DNA from: Actinophytocola gossypii
GTDB lineage: Bacteria; Actinomycetota; Actinomycetes; Mycobacteriales; Pseudonocardiaceae
Direction of reading: 5' to 3'
NCBI RefSeq assembly: GCF_025165815.1
Contig: NZ_JAFFZE010000018.1
Span: forward strand, 1-64,000
Length of the DNA: 64,000 bases
Shown here: positions 42,393 to 50,690 of the stretch, one piece after another
Numbering within the stretch: position 1 is the stretch's first letter
Layout: every line of letters starts with the position of its first letter
Translations under genes and position numbers: made by a program
The notes under the pieces: generated by a model
Told to the model about the DNA's origin: nothing
What the model saw: the letters and a program-made list of their open reading frames with translations, nothing else
Databases searched by the model: none

Positions 42393-43802
42393 ATGACACA
42401 GACTCCCTCCCGCCGAACCTTCCTCACCGCCTCCGTCGCGGCCGGCGGCGTGACCCTGGTCGGAGCGCCCGGGACCGCGACCGGCGAGCCAGGGCACGGC
42501 TCCGACCGCCCGCCGCTGCCGCAGCGGCCGAGCCGGGAGCTGCTGGACATCCTGCGCGAGCTGGACCGCCGCCGGATCGAGGCGTCGGTGCGCTCGCTGG
42601 TGTCCTTCGGCACCCGGCACACTCTGTCCACACAGGACGATCCGAAACGCGGCATCGGCGCCGCCCGCGACTGGATCCTCGCCGAGCTGTCCCGGTACGC
42701 GGAGGCCTCGGACGGCCGGATGACCGTCGAGCCGCAGTCGTATGTCCAGGAGCCGGACGGCGGACGGATCCCGGTGCCCACCAGGATCACCAACGTGGTC
42801 GCCACCCTGCGCGGGTCGACCTCGCCGGAGCGGGTGTACGTGGTGTCCGGGCACTACGACTCGCGGATCAGCGACGTCATGAACGCCACGGACGACTCGC
42901 CGGGCGCCGACGACGACGCGTCCGGCGTGGCGATCGTGATGGAGCTGGCCAGGGTCATGGCCCGCCGCGAGCCGGCGGCGACGATCGTGTTCGCCGCCGT
43001 CGCCGGTGAGGAACAGGGCCTCTACGGCGCCCGGTACATGGCCGTCCGGTACCGGGAGGCCGGGGTGGACGTGCAGGGCATGTTCACCAACGACATCGTC
43101 GGCAGCAGCACCGCCGACGACGGCACCCGCGACCCGCGCACGGTCCGGCTGTTCGCCGAGGGCGTGCCGACCGACGAGACCGAGGAGGAGGCCGCGGTCC
43201 GCCGTTCGGTCGGTGGCGAGAACGACTCACCGTCCCGGCAGCTCGCCCGCTTCGTGCGGACGGTGGCCGACAACCGCGCCACCGGCATGGACGTGCGGGT
43301 GATCTACCGCCGCGACCGCTACCTGCGCGGCGGCGACCACATCGGTTTCCTGGAGCAGGGTTACCCGGCGGCCCGGTTCACCGAGCCGCACGAGGACTAC
43401 GCGCACCAGCACCAGGACGTACGGGTCGAGGACGGCAAGCAGTACGGCGACCTGATCGAGTTCTGCGACTTCGGGTACATGCACCGCGTGGCCAAGGTGA
43501 ACGCGGCCACCCTGTGGACCCTGGCCAACGCGCCCGGCACCCCGAAGGGCACCCATGTGCGCACCGACAACCTCACCAACGACACCGTGCTGGTGTGGGA
43601 GCGCGGCACCGAGCCGGACCTGGCCGGGTACGAGGTCGTCTGGCGGGAGACCACCGATCCGGAGTGGACCCACGTGATCCCGGTCGGCGACGTGACCGAG
43701 ACGACGGTGGACATGTCGAAGGACAACGTGTTCTTCGGCGTGCGGGCGGTCGACCAGGCAGGCCGCCGCGGCCCGGTCGCCTACCCGACACCGTTGCGTT
43801 GA
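42393..43802 (+). CDS. Tat-exported M28 family zinc aminopeptidase with Fn3-like C-terminus
   Basis: A 469-residue exported peptidase. The Tat signal is [20 protein letters not shown]. The M28 core ligands are VSGHYDSR (His, Asp), [10 protein letters not shown] (bridging Asp), [12 protein letters not shown] (catalytic and ligand Glu) and a C-terminal His in EDYAHQHQD. The last ~90 residues form a fibronectin III-like domain ([22 protein letters not shown]). ATG 42393 follows GCAGGAGGG. It is probably co-transcribed with the preceding TIM-barrel gene. Confidence 0.9.
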   Translation: MTQTPSRRTFLTASVAAGGVTLVGAPGTATGEPGHGSDRPPLPQRPSRELLDILRELDRRRIEASVRSLVSFGTRHTLSTQDDPKRGIGAARDWILAELSRYAEASDGRMTVEPQSYVQEPDGGRIPVPTRITNVVATLRGSTSPERVYVVSGHYDSRISDVMNATDDSPGADDDASGVAIVMELARVMARREPAATIVFAAVAGEEQGLYGARYMAVRYREAGVDVQGMFTNDIVGSSTADDGTRDPRTVRLFAEGVPTDETEEEAAVRRSVGGENDSPSRQLARFVRTVADNRATGMDVRVIYRRDRYLRGGDHIGFLEQGYPAARFTEPHEDYAHQHQDVRVEDGKQYGDLIEFCDFGYMHRVAKVNAATLWTLANAPGTPKGTHVRTDNLTNDTVLVWERGTEPDLAGYEVVWRETTDPEWTHVIPVGDVTETTVDMSKDNVFFGVRAVDQAGRRGPVAYPTPLR

Positions 43803-43822
43803 CCACGAGGTAGTGCCGGGCG

Positions 43823-43850
43823 CCGGGCGTTCAGCCGGCTGAACGCCCGG
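43823..43850. terminator. 28-bp perfect palindrome, bidirectional terminator
   Basis: A perfect palindrome with arms of 14 bases (12-bp stem plus CCGG loop when folded) between the convergent M28 and XRE genes. It covers the XRE stop codon at 43831-43833. There is no U-tract. Confidence 0.65.
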
Positions 43851-44202
43851 TACCGACCAAGACGTCGACATCGTGGTCGTCGAAGTTCGCGACCAGCCTG
43901 AGACGCCCGCCCAGGGCTGTGACGTAGCGGGTCAGCGTGTCGACCTCCAACTGCCCGACGTCACCGCTCTCGAGCTTGCTTACCCGAAGCTGACCGAGTC
44001 GGAAGCTGAGGACGTACGCCTGCGTCCGAGTGCGTGCGTCGGCGCGAGCGCGTTCCAGGTCGCGACCCGTAACCTCGTCGTACCGAGCCTTCTGGCGTCC
44101 TACCAGGAACGTCGCATCGCTCAGCCGGCCTCTTCGTGTTGTGGCAGGCGGACCCTCGACGCGGTCGACCATAGCGCGCCCGAGCATGGGGCCTCGTTTC
44201 AC
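43831..44202 (-). CDS. XRE-type helix-turn-helix protein, orphan antitoxin-like
   Basis: A 123-residue protein whose C-terminal half resembles HigA/XRE antitoxins that follow RelE-type toxins: FRLGQLRVSKLESGDVGQLEV (helix-turn-helix) and TLTRYVTALGGRLRLVANFDDHDV. The N-terminal half (~60 residues, FLVGRQKARYDEVTGRDLERA) is basic and helical. The usual toxin gene is absent on either side. GTG 44202 is the longest start; ATG 44187 or 44172 are alternatives with no strong SD. Confidence 0.65.
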   Translation of the reverse strand: MKRGPMLGRAMVDRVEGPPATTRRGRLSDATFLVGRQKARYDEVTGRDLERARADARTRTQAYVLSFRLGQLRVSKLESGDVGQLEVDTLTRYVTALGGRLRLVANFDDHDVDVLVGTGRSAG

Positions 44203-44278
44203 GAGCAGGTCAATGGCCTGTTCGATCGGTTGTACATCGATGGCAATTCCGCGCAGGAGGACGCGATCGGGTGATGTG

Positions 44279-44743
44279 CTAGTCGCGGTCCTCGCGTTCC
44301 GACTCGATGATCATGGGGGTGCCGGGACGGGGGGCTCGGTCCGGGTACACGACCTCGGAGTCGACCACGATGACCGGGCTGTGCTGGCGCTGACGTTCCG
44401 CCGCGCGGCGCAGGACGCGGCGGCGGACCACCGCGCGCGTCGGCGGGAACAGCAGCAGCAACGCGAGCACGTCGCTCACGAAGCCGGGGAACAGCACCAG
44501 CGCCGCGGCCACCCCGACGAGCATCCCGTCGACCATCTCCGGGGACGGGTCTCGCCGGCTGCGCAGCGCCTCGTTGAAGGACGTCAGCGTGCGCGTGCCC
44601 TGCCGGCGCAGCATCGCCACGCCCACGACGGACACGGCGACCAGCAGCACGATCGTGGTCAGCAGACCGATCGTCTGCCCGATGGCCACGACCACCGCGA
44701 TCTCGGCCACGAACACCAGCAGCAGGAACACGAACACAGGCAT
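44279..44743 (-). CDS. fxsA: FxsA family membrane protein
   Basis: A 154-residue cytoplasmic membrane protein of the FxsA family. The N-terminal helix FVFLLLVFVAEIAVVVAIGQTIG and the loop RRQGTRTLTSFNEALRSRRDPSPEMVDG are followed by LVLFPGFVSDVLALLLLFPPTR, all signature regions. FxsA relieves F-plasmid exclusion of phage T7 in E. coli; its actinobacterial role is unknown. ATG 44743. Confidence 0.87.
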   Translation of the reverse strand: MPVFVFLLLVFVAEIAVVVAIGQTIGLLTTIVLLVAVSVVGVAMLRRQGTRTLTSFNEALRSRRDPSPEMVDGMLVGVAAALVLFPGFVSDVLALLLLFPPTRAVVRRRVLRRAAERQRQHSPVIVVDSEVVYPDRAPRPGTPMIIESEREDRD

Positions 44744-44783
44744 ACCCGTACAACGTCCGAACGGCCCGAAACACTCCCGGCGA

Positions 44784-45380
44784 TCACGGCCGTGCGTACA
44801 CGCAGCCCTCGACGTCGGCCGGCACGGTGTGCGCGTCGGGCAGATCGACCGGCTCGCACCACAGATAGTGCAGGCCGAGGCGTTGCGTGCCCAGCGGCCC
44901 GGCGGTCACCGCGAAGCCGTTGCCGAACGCCCAGTCCGGGTTCTCGGCCAGCTCGCCGGACTCCAGGCCGCGCAGCCAGAACTCCTGCAGCGCCCGCTGC
45001 TGACCCGGCTCGAACAGCACCAGCCCGAGCCGGTCGTGGGGCTCGATGCCACACGTCGCCCACTCCGCCACGAACGGCCCGTACCACTCGACCCGCGTCG
45101 GGCCGAGGTAGTCGGCCAGCTCCGCCGCGTCGGCCTCGGCCGGGTCGGCGCACTCGCCGGTGACCTCGCGCACCCAGGCCGTCAGCTCGTCCATCGACTC
45201 GACCGGCTGGCCGAGGGCGGGCGCCCCGACCTTGCCGGCCGGGATGAGCTGGGGATCGTTGTTCGGGGCGCGGTGGTGGCCGTGGCCTCCGACCTGGTCG
45301 CCCTGGTCGCCCGGGTCGTCGGAAGCCGAGCACCCGGCCAGCAGCAACGCGCAGGCCAGCGCGCGGACGATGCGCCACAT
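44784..45380 (-). CDS. Lipoprotein of unknown function behind a CebR-type operator
   Basis: A 198-residue predicted lipoprotein: signal peptide with lipobox ALLLAGCSAS (Cys ~17), a His/Asp-rich linker, then a ~150-residue domain with two pairs of spaced cysteines (TGECADP, WATCGIE, HYLWCEPV, EGCVYARP), perhaps two disulfides. I do not recognise the fold. ATG 45380 has AAGGAGAG upstream. Its promoter region holds a perfect 18-bp CebR-like palindrome, suggesting control by a cello-oligosaccharide-sensing LacI repressor. Confidence 0.78.
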   Translation of the reverse strand: MWRIVRALACALLLAGCSASDDPGDQGDQVGGHGHHRAPNNDPQLIPAGKVGAPALGQPVESMDELTAWVREVTGECADPAEADAAELADYLGPTRVEWYGPFVAEWATCGIEPHDRLGLVLFEPGQQRALQEFWLRGLESGELAENPDWAFGNGFAVTAGPLGTQRLGLHYLWCEPVDLPDAHTVPADVEGCVYARP

Positions 45381-45407
45381 GGTCTCTCCTTCGCCGAAGG
45401 ACGAGCA

Positions 45408-45425
45408 TTTGGGAGCGCTCCCAAA
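45408..45425. promoter_or_regulatory. CebR-type (LacI-family) operator
   Basis: TTTGGGAGCGCTCCCAAA is a perfect 18-bp palindrome containing TGGGAGCGCTCCCA, the consensus described for CebR, the cellulose-utilisation repressor of Streptomyces and relatives. It sits 28 bases upstream of the lipoprotein start. Confidence 0.8.
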
Positions 45426-45465
45426 CATGGGTAGCACCCGCCTCGCCGCCCTGTCAAAGGAACCG

Positions 45466-46182
45466 TCAGCGGCCGAGCACCAGGTAGGCGAAGCCGAGCA
45501 CGCCGCGGTACGCCGTGAGGTACACCCGCTCGCGGCTGTCGATCCACTCCCTGACCTCACCCGCGCGCGGGTCGTCCTGGTTGGCCATCAGCCACTCCTG
45601 CTGCCCGGCCCGGTGCCGCGACTCGAAGTCGTCCCACTCGAGTTGGCTGGCGGTGCTCAGGTGCAGCACCCGCCATCCGGTGGCGTTCGCGGTCGTGACC
45701 AGGTCGGGCAGGGACAGGAACTCGTTGCCGAACAGGTCCAGCGCGCCCGGGGTCGGCGGCGCGGGCCAGCACCCGTCACCGATCAGGACCCGGCCGGACG
45801 GGACGACGTCGGCGAGCGCGGTCAGCATGTTGCGGGTGCCACCCAGCGTGTGCGCGGCGCCGATGCAGATCGCCCGGTCCGCGGTGCCGCGGAAGGACTC
45901 CGCCTTCTCCTCGACGAACTCGACCCGGTCCGCCAGCCCGCGTTCGCGGGCCGCTCGCCGCGCGCGGTCCAGCGCCGCCGGGTCGGAGTCCACCCCGACG
46001 GCCCGGTTGTAGGTCTTCGCGACCGCCCGGAGCATCAGCTCGCCCCAGCCGCAGCCGAGGTCGACGAGGCTGGTGTCCGCGGTGAGGGCCAGCCGCTCCA
46101 GCAGCAGGTCGGCGTGGTCCTCGGCCAGCGGGGTGTTCCATCGCAGGCGCGCGTACCGCGCGGCGGCGAGCGTGTCCGTCAC
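45466..46182 (-). CDS. SAM-dependent methyltransferase
   Basis: A 238-residue class I methyltransferase: motif I LVDLGCGWGELMLRAV, GVDSDPAALDRARRAARERGL, CIGAAHTLGG in motif IV position, and VPSGRVLIGDGCW. It resembles uncharacterised small-molecule methyltransferases with a C-terminal EWDDFESRHRAGQQEWL segment. GTG 46182 overlaps the upstream GNAT stop by 4 bases, so the two are co-translated and share the leader at 47102-47179. Confidence 0.85.
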   Translation of the reverse strand: MTDTLAAARYARLRWNTPLAEDHADLLLERLALTADTSLVDLGCGWGELMLRAVAKTYNRAVGVDSDPAALDRARRAARERGLADRVEFVEEKAESFRGTADRAICIGAAHTLGGTRNMLTALADVVPSGRVLIGDGCWPAPPTPGALDLFGNEFLSLPDLVTTANATGWRVLHLSTASQLEWDDFESRHRAGQQEWLMANQDDPRAGEVREWIDSRERVYLTAYRGVLGFAYLVLGR

Positions 46183-47087
46183 TTCAGGTAGACCCTTTCC
46201 TGGCTGATGGGGTAGCCGGCGCGCGCGAACGTCGCCGCCATCGGGGTGTTCGTGGTGTCGGTTTCCGCGGTGATCTCCTCGGCGCCCTCCGATACGAGCA
46301 GGTGGGTGGCCGCGACCAGCAGGTCGTAGGCGTACCCGTGGCCGCGTTGCTCGGGCACCACGCCCACGAGGCCGATGACGGGACCACCGTAGTTGCGACC
46401 CGGGACGGTCAACCCGACCAGGTCACCGTCGGGGGTGTGGGCCAGCCGCCACCAGTGCCGGGGCGAGGGCATCCAGTGTAGGAACTCGAGTTCGTCACGG
46501 GCGGCGGCGTCCGCTCCGCCCTCGGCGCGGGCCCGGCGCTGGTGCGCGTCGAGCGAGCCGTGCACGATCCGGCGGAGCACGTCGAGGATGACCTCGTCGT
46601 CGGGCTCGGCCGTGAACCGGAGCCGGTCCGGCCGGTCGGGCAGCCCATCGGTGGGGGTCCAGGTGTACCGGAGCCGCTCGACGAACGGCTGCAGGCCGGC
46701 TCGTTCGGCGACCGCGATCCTGGCCTCGCCGGCGGCGCGAACGGCCGGGTCGTCCCGCCAGCGCGGCGGCAGGATCAGGCAGTACTCGGCGTCGACGCCG
46801 GCGGCCCGCAGGATCTCGACGGCGGCGTCCTCCTCGCCGGGCGCGAAGTCGAGCCAGTCGAGCGCGAGCGGTGCCGGGTCGTCAGGCCCCGCCCACCAGG
46901 CGGCGCGCGCGACGACCCGGTCGCCGCGCTGGGCGATCCAGGTCCACCCGAGGCGGTACTGGTTGCGTTCGAGCGTGGTGCGGTAGTCGCGCCCGAGCGT
47001 CTGCACGCCGACGAGCGGTGGCACGTGGAGCTGGTGGAAGAGGTGTTCCTCGCCCGCGTGGAGCGGACGCACGACCAGATCGGTCAT
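46179..47087 (-). CDS. GNAT family N-acetyltransferase
   Basis: A 302-residue acetyltransferase with the C-terminal GNAT fold carrying the acetyl-CoA loop IGLVGVVPEQRGHGYAYDLL (RGHGYA) and TNTPMAATFARAGYPISQERVYLK. The N-terminal ~140 residues may be a degenerate second GNAT domain. ATG 47087 has AAGGA 8 bases upstream. It is preceded by a 19-codon ORF and competing hairpins, an attenuation-like leader known for some resistance genes. Substrate unknown; an antibiotic or amino compound is possible. Confidence 0.86.
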   Translation of the reverse strand: MTDLVVRPLHAGEEHLFHQLHVPPLVGVQTLGRDYRTTLERNQYRLGWTWIAQRGDRVVARAAWWAGPDDPAPLALDWLDFAPGEEDAAVEILRAAGVDAEYCLILPPRWRDDPAVRAAGEARIAVAERAGLQPFVERLRYTWTPTDGLPDRPDRLRFTAEPDDEVILDVLRRIVHGSLDAHQRRARAEGGADAAARDELEFLHWMPSPRHWWRLAHTPDGDLVGLTVPGRNYGGPVIGLVGVVPEQRGHGYAYDLLVAATHLLVSEGAEEITAETDTTNTPMAATFARAGYPISQERVYLK

Positions 47088-47101
47088 CAGGTGTTTCCTT
47101 C

Positions 47102-47150
47102 GGGGTTCGAGGTGCTCCCTCAACCCCGCCGAAACGCCACGAGGGCGGGG
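47102..47150 (-). promoter_or_regulatory. Mutually exclusive hairpins in the GNAT leader (putative attenuator)
   Basis: In RNA order: arm A CCCCGCC (47150-47144) can pair with B GGCGGGG (47130-47124), 7 bp with a 13-base loop; arm B' GGGGTT (47127-47122) can pair with C AACCCC (47107-47102), 6 bp with a 14-base loop. A lies within codons of the 19-residue leader ORF, B covers its last codons and stop, and C abuts the ribosome site of the GNAT gene. The two folds exclude each other, as in ribosome-mediated attenuation. Confidence 0.45.
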
Positions 47151-47179
47151 CGGGAGCACATGATCGACGTGACGAACAT
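47120..47179 (-). CDS. Putative leader peptide upstream of the GNAT gene
   Basis: A 19-codon ORF, MFVTSIMCSRPALVAFRRG, starting at ATG 47179 with an excellent AGGAGG ribosome site 7 bases upstream and ending 32 bases before the GNAT start. It is too short for a functional protein of known family. Its coding sequence takes part in competing hairpins (47102-47150), so a cis-acting translation-sensing role is likely. It could also be a small unrelated peptide. Confidence 0.5.
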   Translation of the reverse strand: MFVTSIMCSRPALVAFRRG

Positions 47180-47448
47180 GTCCGCACCTCCTCTCCGCGT
47201 CAGTGGCGTACGGGGACTCAACCACCCTGACCGGCACCCGTCCACCGAATTACCCGGCTCGGTGAACCTGCGTCCACCCATCCGTGTTCGTCCCCCGGGT
47301 TCGGTCACCGTGTGAACCCTGGCCCACAACGTCCGGGTGAGTCCCCGCGCCCGGGCGCAACACATTCCGTAACCGCATCCCCCGCAATGCCCCCGAATCC
47401 CGATCCCGCGCGGTTTTTCTGTCGGACCCCCATGGCACCGTCGTGATC

Positions 47449-47706
47449 ATGACGAATGACAGCGAGCGGCAGCCTGACCTCGACCGACCCGTCGACCTGG
47501 TGAGCCAGCGAACCCAACGCGGCCTCGAGCTTCTCCGCGAACGAAAAGCGGCCCGGGCGGTCGTACGAGCCGAGTTCCAGATCCGCCGTGAACACGGACT
47601 GAGAGCACGCCACAAAGCGAAACTCGCCCACTTCGCCGCGCAACGTGCGTCCACCCCCGACAAGGAGACCCCGACGACGGAGAGACCTGACACAAGAGCA
47701 GCCTGA
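47449..47706 (+). CDS. Small charged hypothetical protein
   Basis: A potential 85-residue protein, very rich in Arg, Lys and Glu, mostly helical by composition (LVSQRTQRGLELLRERKAARA, then a basic RREHGLRARHKAKLAHFAAQR). It has only moderate GC3 bias and no clear ribosome site at ATG 47449 (ATG 47443 adds two residues). It resembles nothing I recognise. It ends just before the repeat region. Confidence 0.35.
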   Translation: MTNDSERQPDLDRPVDLVSQRTQRGLELLRERKAARAVVRAEFQIRREHGLRARHKAKLAHFAAQRASTPDKETPTTERPDTRAA

Positions 47707-47810
47707 CTCCAAGCTCGACGGGCGTCGGGACCGTGCCCCCTCGCACGGCCCCGACCACCCGCCGATCACCGGTTCCGCGTGCCCGGGGCAACAACACACG
47801 CGCCGCGACT

Positions 47811-48128
47811 GCCGGTCGCACGGTTCGACGTTCAGGATCTGGCCAGTTCGGCCGGTCACGTGTGTCGGGCGTCCAGGACCAGCCCAGTCCTTGCCGGTCG
47901 CGTGGGGCCGGTGTTCCGGACTTGGCCATCCCCGCCGGTCGCGTGGGGCCGGTGTTCCGGACTTGGCCATCCGTGCCGGTCGCGCGGCTCGGGTGTTCCG
48001 GAGCTGGCCATCCGTGCCGGTCGCGCGGCTCGGGTGTTCCGGAGCTGGCCATCCGTGCCGGTCACGTGGCTCGGGTGTTCCGGAGCTGGCCATCCGTGCC
48101 GGTCGCGCGGCTCGGGTGGCTCGGGTGG
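47811..48128. repeat. 41-bp tandem repeat (minisatellite), about eight copies
   Basis: Units beginning GCCGGTC start at 47811, 47851, 47893, 47934, 47975, 48016, 48057 and 48098: spacing 40, 42, then 41 bases throughout. Copies from 47893 on are nearly identical (GCCGGTCGCG, then GGTGTTCCGGA, then TGGCCATCC); the first two are diverged. 41 is not a multiple of 3, so a coding repeat is unlikely although several frames stay open. The last copy runs into the 3' end of the paaX gene. Confidence 0.9.
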
Positions 48129-48974
48129 CTAGGACCTGGCCAGTTCGGCCCAGCGTTGTTGGGCCGGGTGGCGCCAGTGCTGGTGCTTGTCGTTGAACAG
48201 GGCGGTTGCCGTGGCGCCGGTCCAGTTCGGGGGCAGGAGGTCGGTCGGCAGTTGCGGGTCGAGGAACGGGAAACGGCGCCACTCGTGCACCAGCAGGGTT
48301 TGGGCTCGCAGGATCCCGTCGGGGGTGTCCGGGTCCAACGCGGTGAACTCGTCGATGAACGCCGTGTACCGCTCCGCCACGTCCGTCAGGTTCCACGCGC
48401 TCGCGACCATGTCGCGCTCCCGGCCGAGTGCGCCGTAGTTCGCCAGGAACGACATCGCCTGTGACGACAGGTCGAGTTCGTCGAGGATGGTCTTTGCCTC
48501 GGCCTCCGCGGTCGCGTGCGGGGTGATCCACACGCCGGGGGTCGGGCTGCCGAAGCCTGCCCAGCTCAGCCGCGTGCGCAGCTTGTGCCGCAGGTCGCGC
48601 ATCGCCTCGGGGACCGAGACCAGGAGGACCAGCCAGCGGCCGTCCCAGTGCCGGTCGCCGCTGCCGAAGCCGTAGATGCGGTCGGCGCCCTCGACCAGCA
48701 GCCTTCGGCCCGGCGGGGACAGGCGCCACCGCACCCGGCGGCCGATCCGGTCGGAGCTCAGCCAGCCCTCCGCCGCGGACCTGGCCAGCGCCTGCCTGGC
48801 CGCCTTCTCCTCGACGTCGAACAGCGCCAGCGCGTCGACGAGCGTCGACGTCCAGACCGGCTCGCCCGCCGGCAGCACGTACTCGCCCAGCAGCGTCATC
48901 AGCAGCGACCGCGCGCTTCCGCCACTGACCTCCCGCCGTCGGCTGACCACCGGACGTGGGCCGACCGTGCCCAT
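48129..48974 (-). CDS. PaaX family transcriptional regulator
   Basis: A 281-residue PaaX-type regulator. The N-terminal wHTH is SARSLLMTLLGEYVLPAGE, then EKAARQALARSAAEGWL. The central domain has WDGRWLVLLVSVPEAMRDLRHKLR and GFGSPTPGVWITPH. The C-terminal domain has LLVHEWRRFPFLDPQLPTDLLP. PaaX proteins sense aryl-CoA thioesters, classically phenylacetyl-CoA. ATG 48974 has GGGGAG 5 bases upstream; no paa genes are near. The adjacent crotonase is ~2.7 kb away and not clearly linked. Confidence 0.9.
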   Translation of the reverse strand: MGTVGPRPVVSRRREVSGGSARSLLMTLLGEYVLPAGEPVWTSTLVDALALFDVEEKAARQALARSAAEGWLSSDRIGRRVRWRLSPPGRRLLVEGADRIYGFGSGDRHWDGRWLVLLVSVPEAMRDLRHKLRTRLSWAGFGSPTPGVWITPHATAEAEAKTILDELDLSSQAMSFLANYGALGRERDMVASAWNLTDVAERYTAFIDEFTALDPDTPDGILRAQTLLVHEWRRFPFLDPQLPTDLLPPNWTGATATALFNDKHQHWRHPAQQRWAELARS

Positions 48975-49040
48975 GAAAACTCCCCAGTTCGGTTTCGGCG
49001 TACGAGGTTCAACGGCCCATCGGGCCAAAAGGTGCGGTGG

Positions 49041-49553
49041 TTACCAGAGGCCCGGCGGAAGATAACCCTCCAGTGTGAGCAGTCGACGTTTCGACTCCAC
49101 TCCGCTACCGCCGCTAAACCCGCCCAGCCCGTCGCCTGCCACGACCCGGTGACACGGCACCACGATCGGGATCGGGTTGCTGCCCATGATCGCGCCGATC
49201 CCTCGTGCCGGGATGCCGGTGCGGTGCGCCAGCTCGCCGTAGGTCACGACCGTTCCGTACGGGACCGTCTCGTACAGGGTGCCGAGTACCCGCCGCTGCG
49301 CGCTGGACATCAGCCGCCAGTCGACGTCGAGCTCGAACGCCTGTCGCCGGCCCGCGAAGTACTCGCGCAGCTGGGCGAGTACCCGGTCGACCGGCGCGGT
49401 GTCCTCGCCCTCCGCCAACCCCAGCCGGCCCGCCACCGCCGCCCGCACGTGCGGCGAGTCGGAGAACGCGGTGGCGACCACCCCGTCGGGGGTCACCGCC
49501 GCGAACACGTCCCCCAACTCCGTCGGCACGCTGCCGAACGTCACGCTGCTCAT
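49041..49553 (-). CDS. ogt: Methylated-DNA--protein-cysteine S-methyltransferase
   Basis: A 170-residue suicide DNA repair protein that removes O6-alkyl groups from guanine. The active site is IPIVVPCHRVV (PCHR). The upstream recognition helix is GTVVTYGELAHRTGIPARGIGAIMGSNP (in pieces), and GLGGFSGG follows. ATG 49553 gives the normal length; the frame runs 6 codons further to 49571. It is a single-domain Ogt without an Ada regulatory part. Confidence 0.92.
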   Translation of the reverse strand: MSSVTFGSVPTELGDVFAAVTPDGVVATAFSDSPHVRAAVAGRLGLAEGEDTAPVDRVLAQLREYFAGRRQAFELDVDWRLMSSAQRRVLGTLYETVPYGTVVTYGELAHRTGIPARGIGAIMGSNPIPIVVPCHRVVAGDGLGGFSGGSGVESKRRLLTLEGYLPPGLW

Positions 49554-49596
49554 ACTCGTCAGTATGCGCACCGCACCGACAGAAGGGAACGCACCG

Positions 49597-49836
49597 TCAC
49601 GCCGACTGCGACGACTCGCCGATCCGGGGGAACGGCGAGGTGGAGAACACCACCTCGACCGCCACCCCGAAGTACTCCGCGATCCGCAACGCCAGGTGCA
49701 GGCTCGGGCTGTACTCGCCCCGCTCCAGGTACCCGATCGTCTGGTAGTGCACCCCGAGCGCCTCGGCGAGCTGCCGCCGCGACACCCCGCGCTCCACCCG
49801 CAACATCGCGATCCGGTTGTAGATCGCCTCGCTCAC
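49597..49836 (-). CDS. Small XRE-type HTH regulator of the adjacent ABC exporter
   Basis: A 79-residue Cro/CI-type regulator: RIAMLRVERGVSRRQLAEALGVHYQTIGYLERGEYSPSLHLALR (in pieces) and IAEYFGVAVEVVFS. Such short XRE proteins often follow ABC-2 transporters. GTG 49836 overlaps the upstream permease stop by 4 bases, making it the last gene of an ATPase-permease-regulator operon. Confidence 0.87.
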   Translation of the reverse strand: MSEAIYNRIAMLRVERGVSRRQLAEALGVHYQTIGYLERGEYSPSLHLALRIAEYFGVAVEVVFSTSPFPRIGESSQSA

Positions 49837-50690
49837 GCGACCCGCCGCATCGCGCGCTCCCGGCGCTCGGCGACGCTCGAGCCGGACTCGCGGCGGGCCA
49901 TCCGCCGCAGCACCCACGGTGCCAGCACCAGTCCGGCGACCGCCCACGCCGAGAGGACACCCACGGTCTCCAGGTGCCGCCACGACTCGCCGATCTCCAC
50001 GGCGGCCAGCTCGTCCGGCAGCAGTGCCGAGCGCATGCCGAGCGCGAGCCAGTAGATCGGGAACACCTGCGCCACGCCCTGCAGCCACTCGGGGAACGAC
50101 TGGATCGGGTAGAAGACGCCCGAGATCGCGACCAGGCCCATCACCGGCATCATGATCACCCCGGCGTTGCGCGGGTTCGTGAACAGCGACCCGAAGATCG
50201 CCCCGAGCGGCAGCGTCGCGACCAACCCGAGCACGAGCACCCAGGCGAGGGTCAGCCAGGCGGTGACGCTGGTCAGCGCGATCCCGTCCAGCATGAACAG
50301 GCTCGGCACCAGCACGATCAGCATGCTCGCCACCGTCATCCCGGCGACCAGCACCAGCTTGCCGACCAGGTACCCGAGCATCCCGTTCGGGATCGCCTTG
50401 GCGCGCAGCAGGGTGCCGTCCTCACGCTCCAGCGCCAGCGACATCATCAGCGTCACCAGGCCGCCGAACGCCACGCTCATCCCCAACACGCTCGGCAGCG
50501 TCCGCGACCCGAGCGAGAAGTCCGTGCCAGGCACCGCCGCGCCGCGCATGAAGAACATGACCACCAGGAAGATCAGTGACGGGAAGATGTAGTTCCACAG
50601 GTCCTGGCTGTTGGTGAACGTGTGCCGCACCTCCAGCCCGCCCCGCCGCAGGCCGACCCGCGCGGCGTACAGCGCAGAGCCGGTACTCAT
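49833..50690 (-). CDS. ABC-2 type transporter permease (DrrB-like)
   Basis: A 285-residue permease with about six membrane helices (LWNYIFPSLIFLVVMFFMRG, VLGMSVAFGGLVTLMMSLALE, VAISGVFYPIQSFPEWLQ). ATG 50690 overlaps the ATPase stop by 4 bases. Together with the ATPase it forms a DrrAB-type exporter, often linked to antibiotic or lipid export. Substrate unknown. Confidence 0.88.
   Translation of the reverse strand: MSTGSALYAARVGLRRGGLEVRHTFTNSQDLWNYIFPSLIFLVVMFFMRGAAVPGTDFSLGSRTLPSVLGMSVAFGGLVTLMMSLALEREDGTLLRAKAIPNGMLGYLVGKLVLVAGMTVASMLIVLVPSLFMLDGIALTSVTAWLTLAWVLVLGLVATLPLGAIFGSLFTNPRNAGVIMMPVMGLVAISGVFYPIQSFPEWLQGVAQVFPIYWLALGMRSALLPDELAAVEIGESWRHLETVGVLSAWAVAGLVLAPWVLRRMARRESGSSVAERRERAMRRVA

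Noticed and set aside
43831-44202. Complete toxin-antitoxin pair
   Set aside because: Only an antitoxin-like HTH protein is present; the neighbouring FxsA and M28 genes are not toxins.
47180-47440. WhiB7-type AT-rich promoter element before the leader peptide
   Set aside because: No AT-rich block at a suitable distance from a -10 box was found upstream of 47179.
47811-48128. CRISPR array
   Set aside because: Units are contiguous 41-bp tandem copies with no unique spacers and no cas genes nearby.
47250-48196. Peptides with MASSGTPEPRDR-like repeats encoded across the 41-bp repeat
   Set aside because: The 41-base period shifts frame every unit, so several frames stay open by composition alone; not a believable repeat protein.
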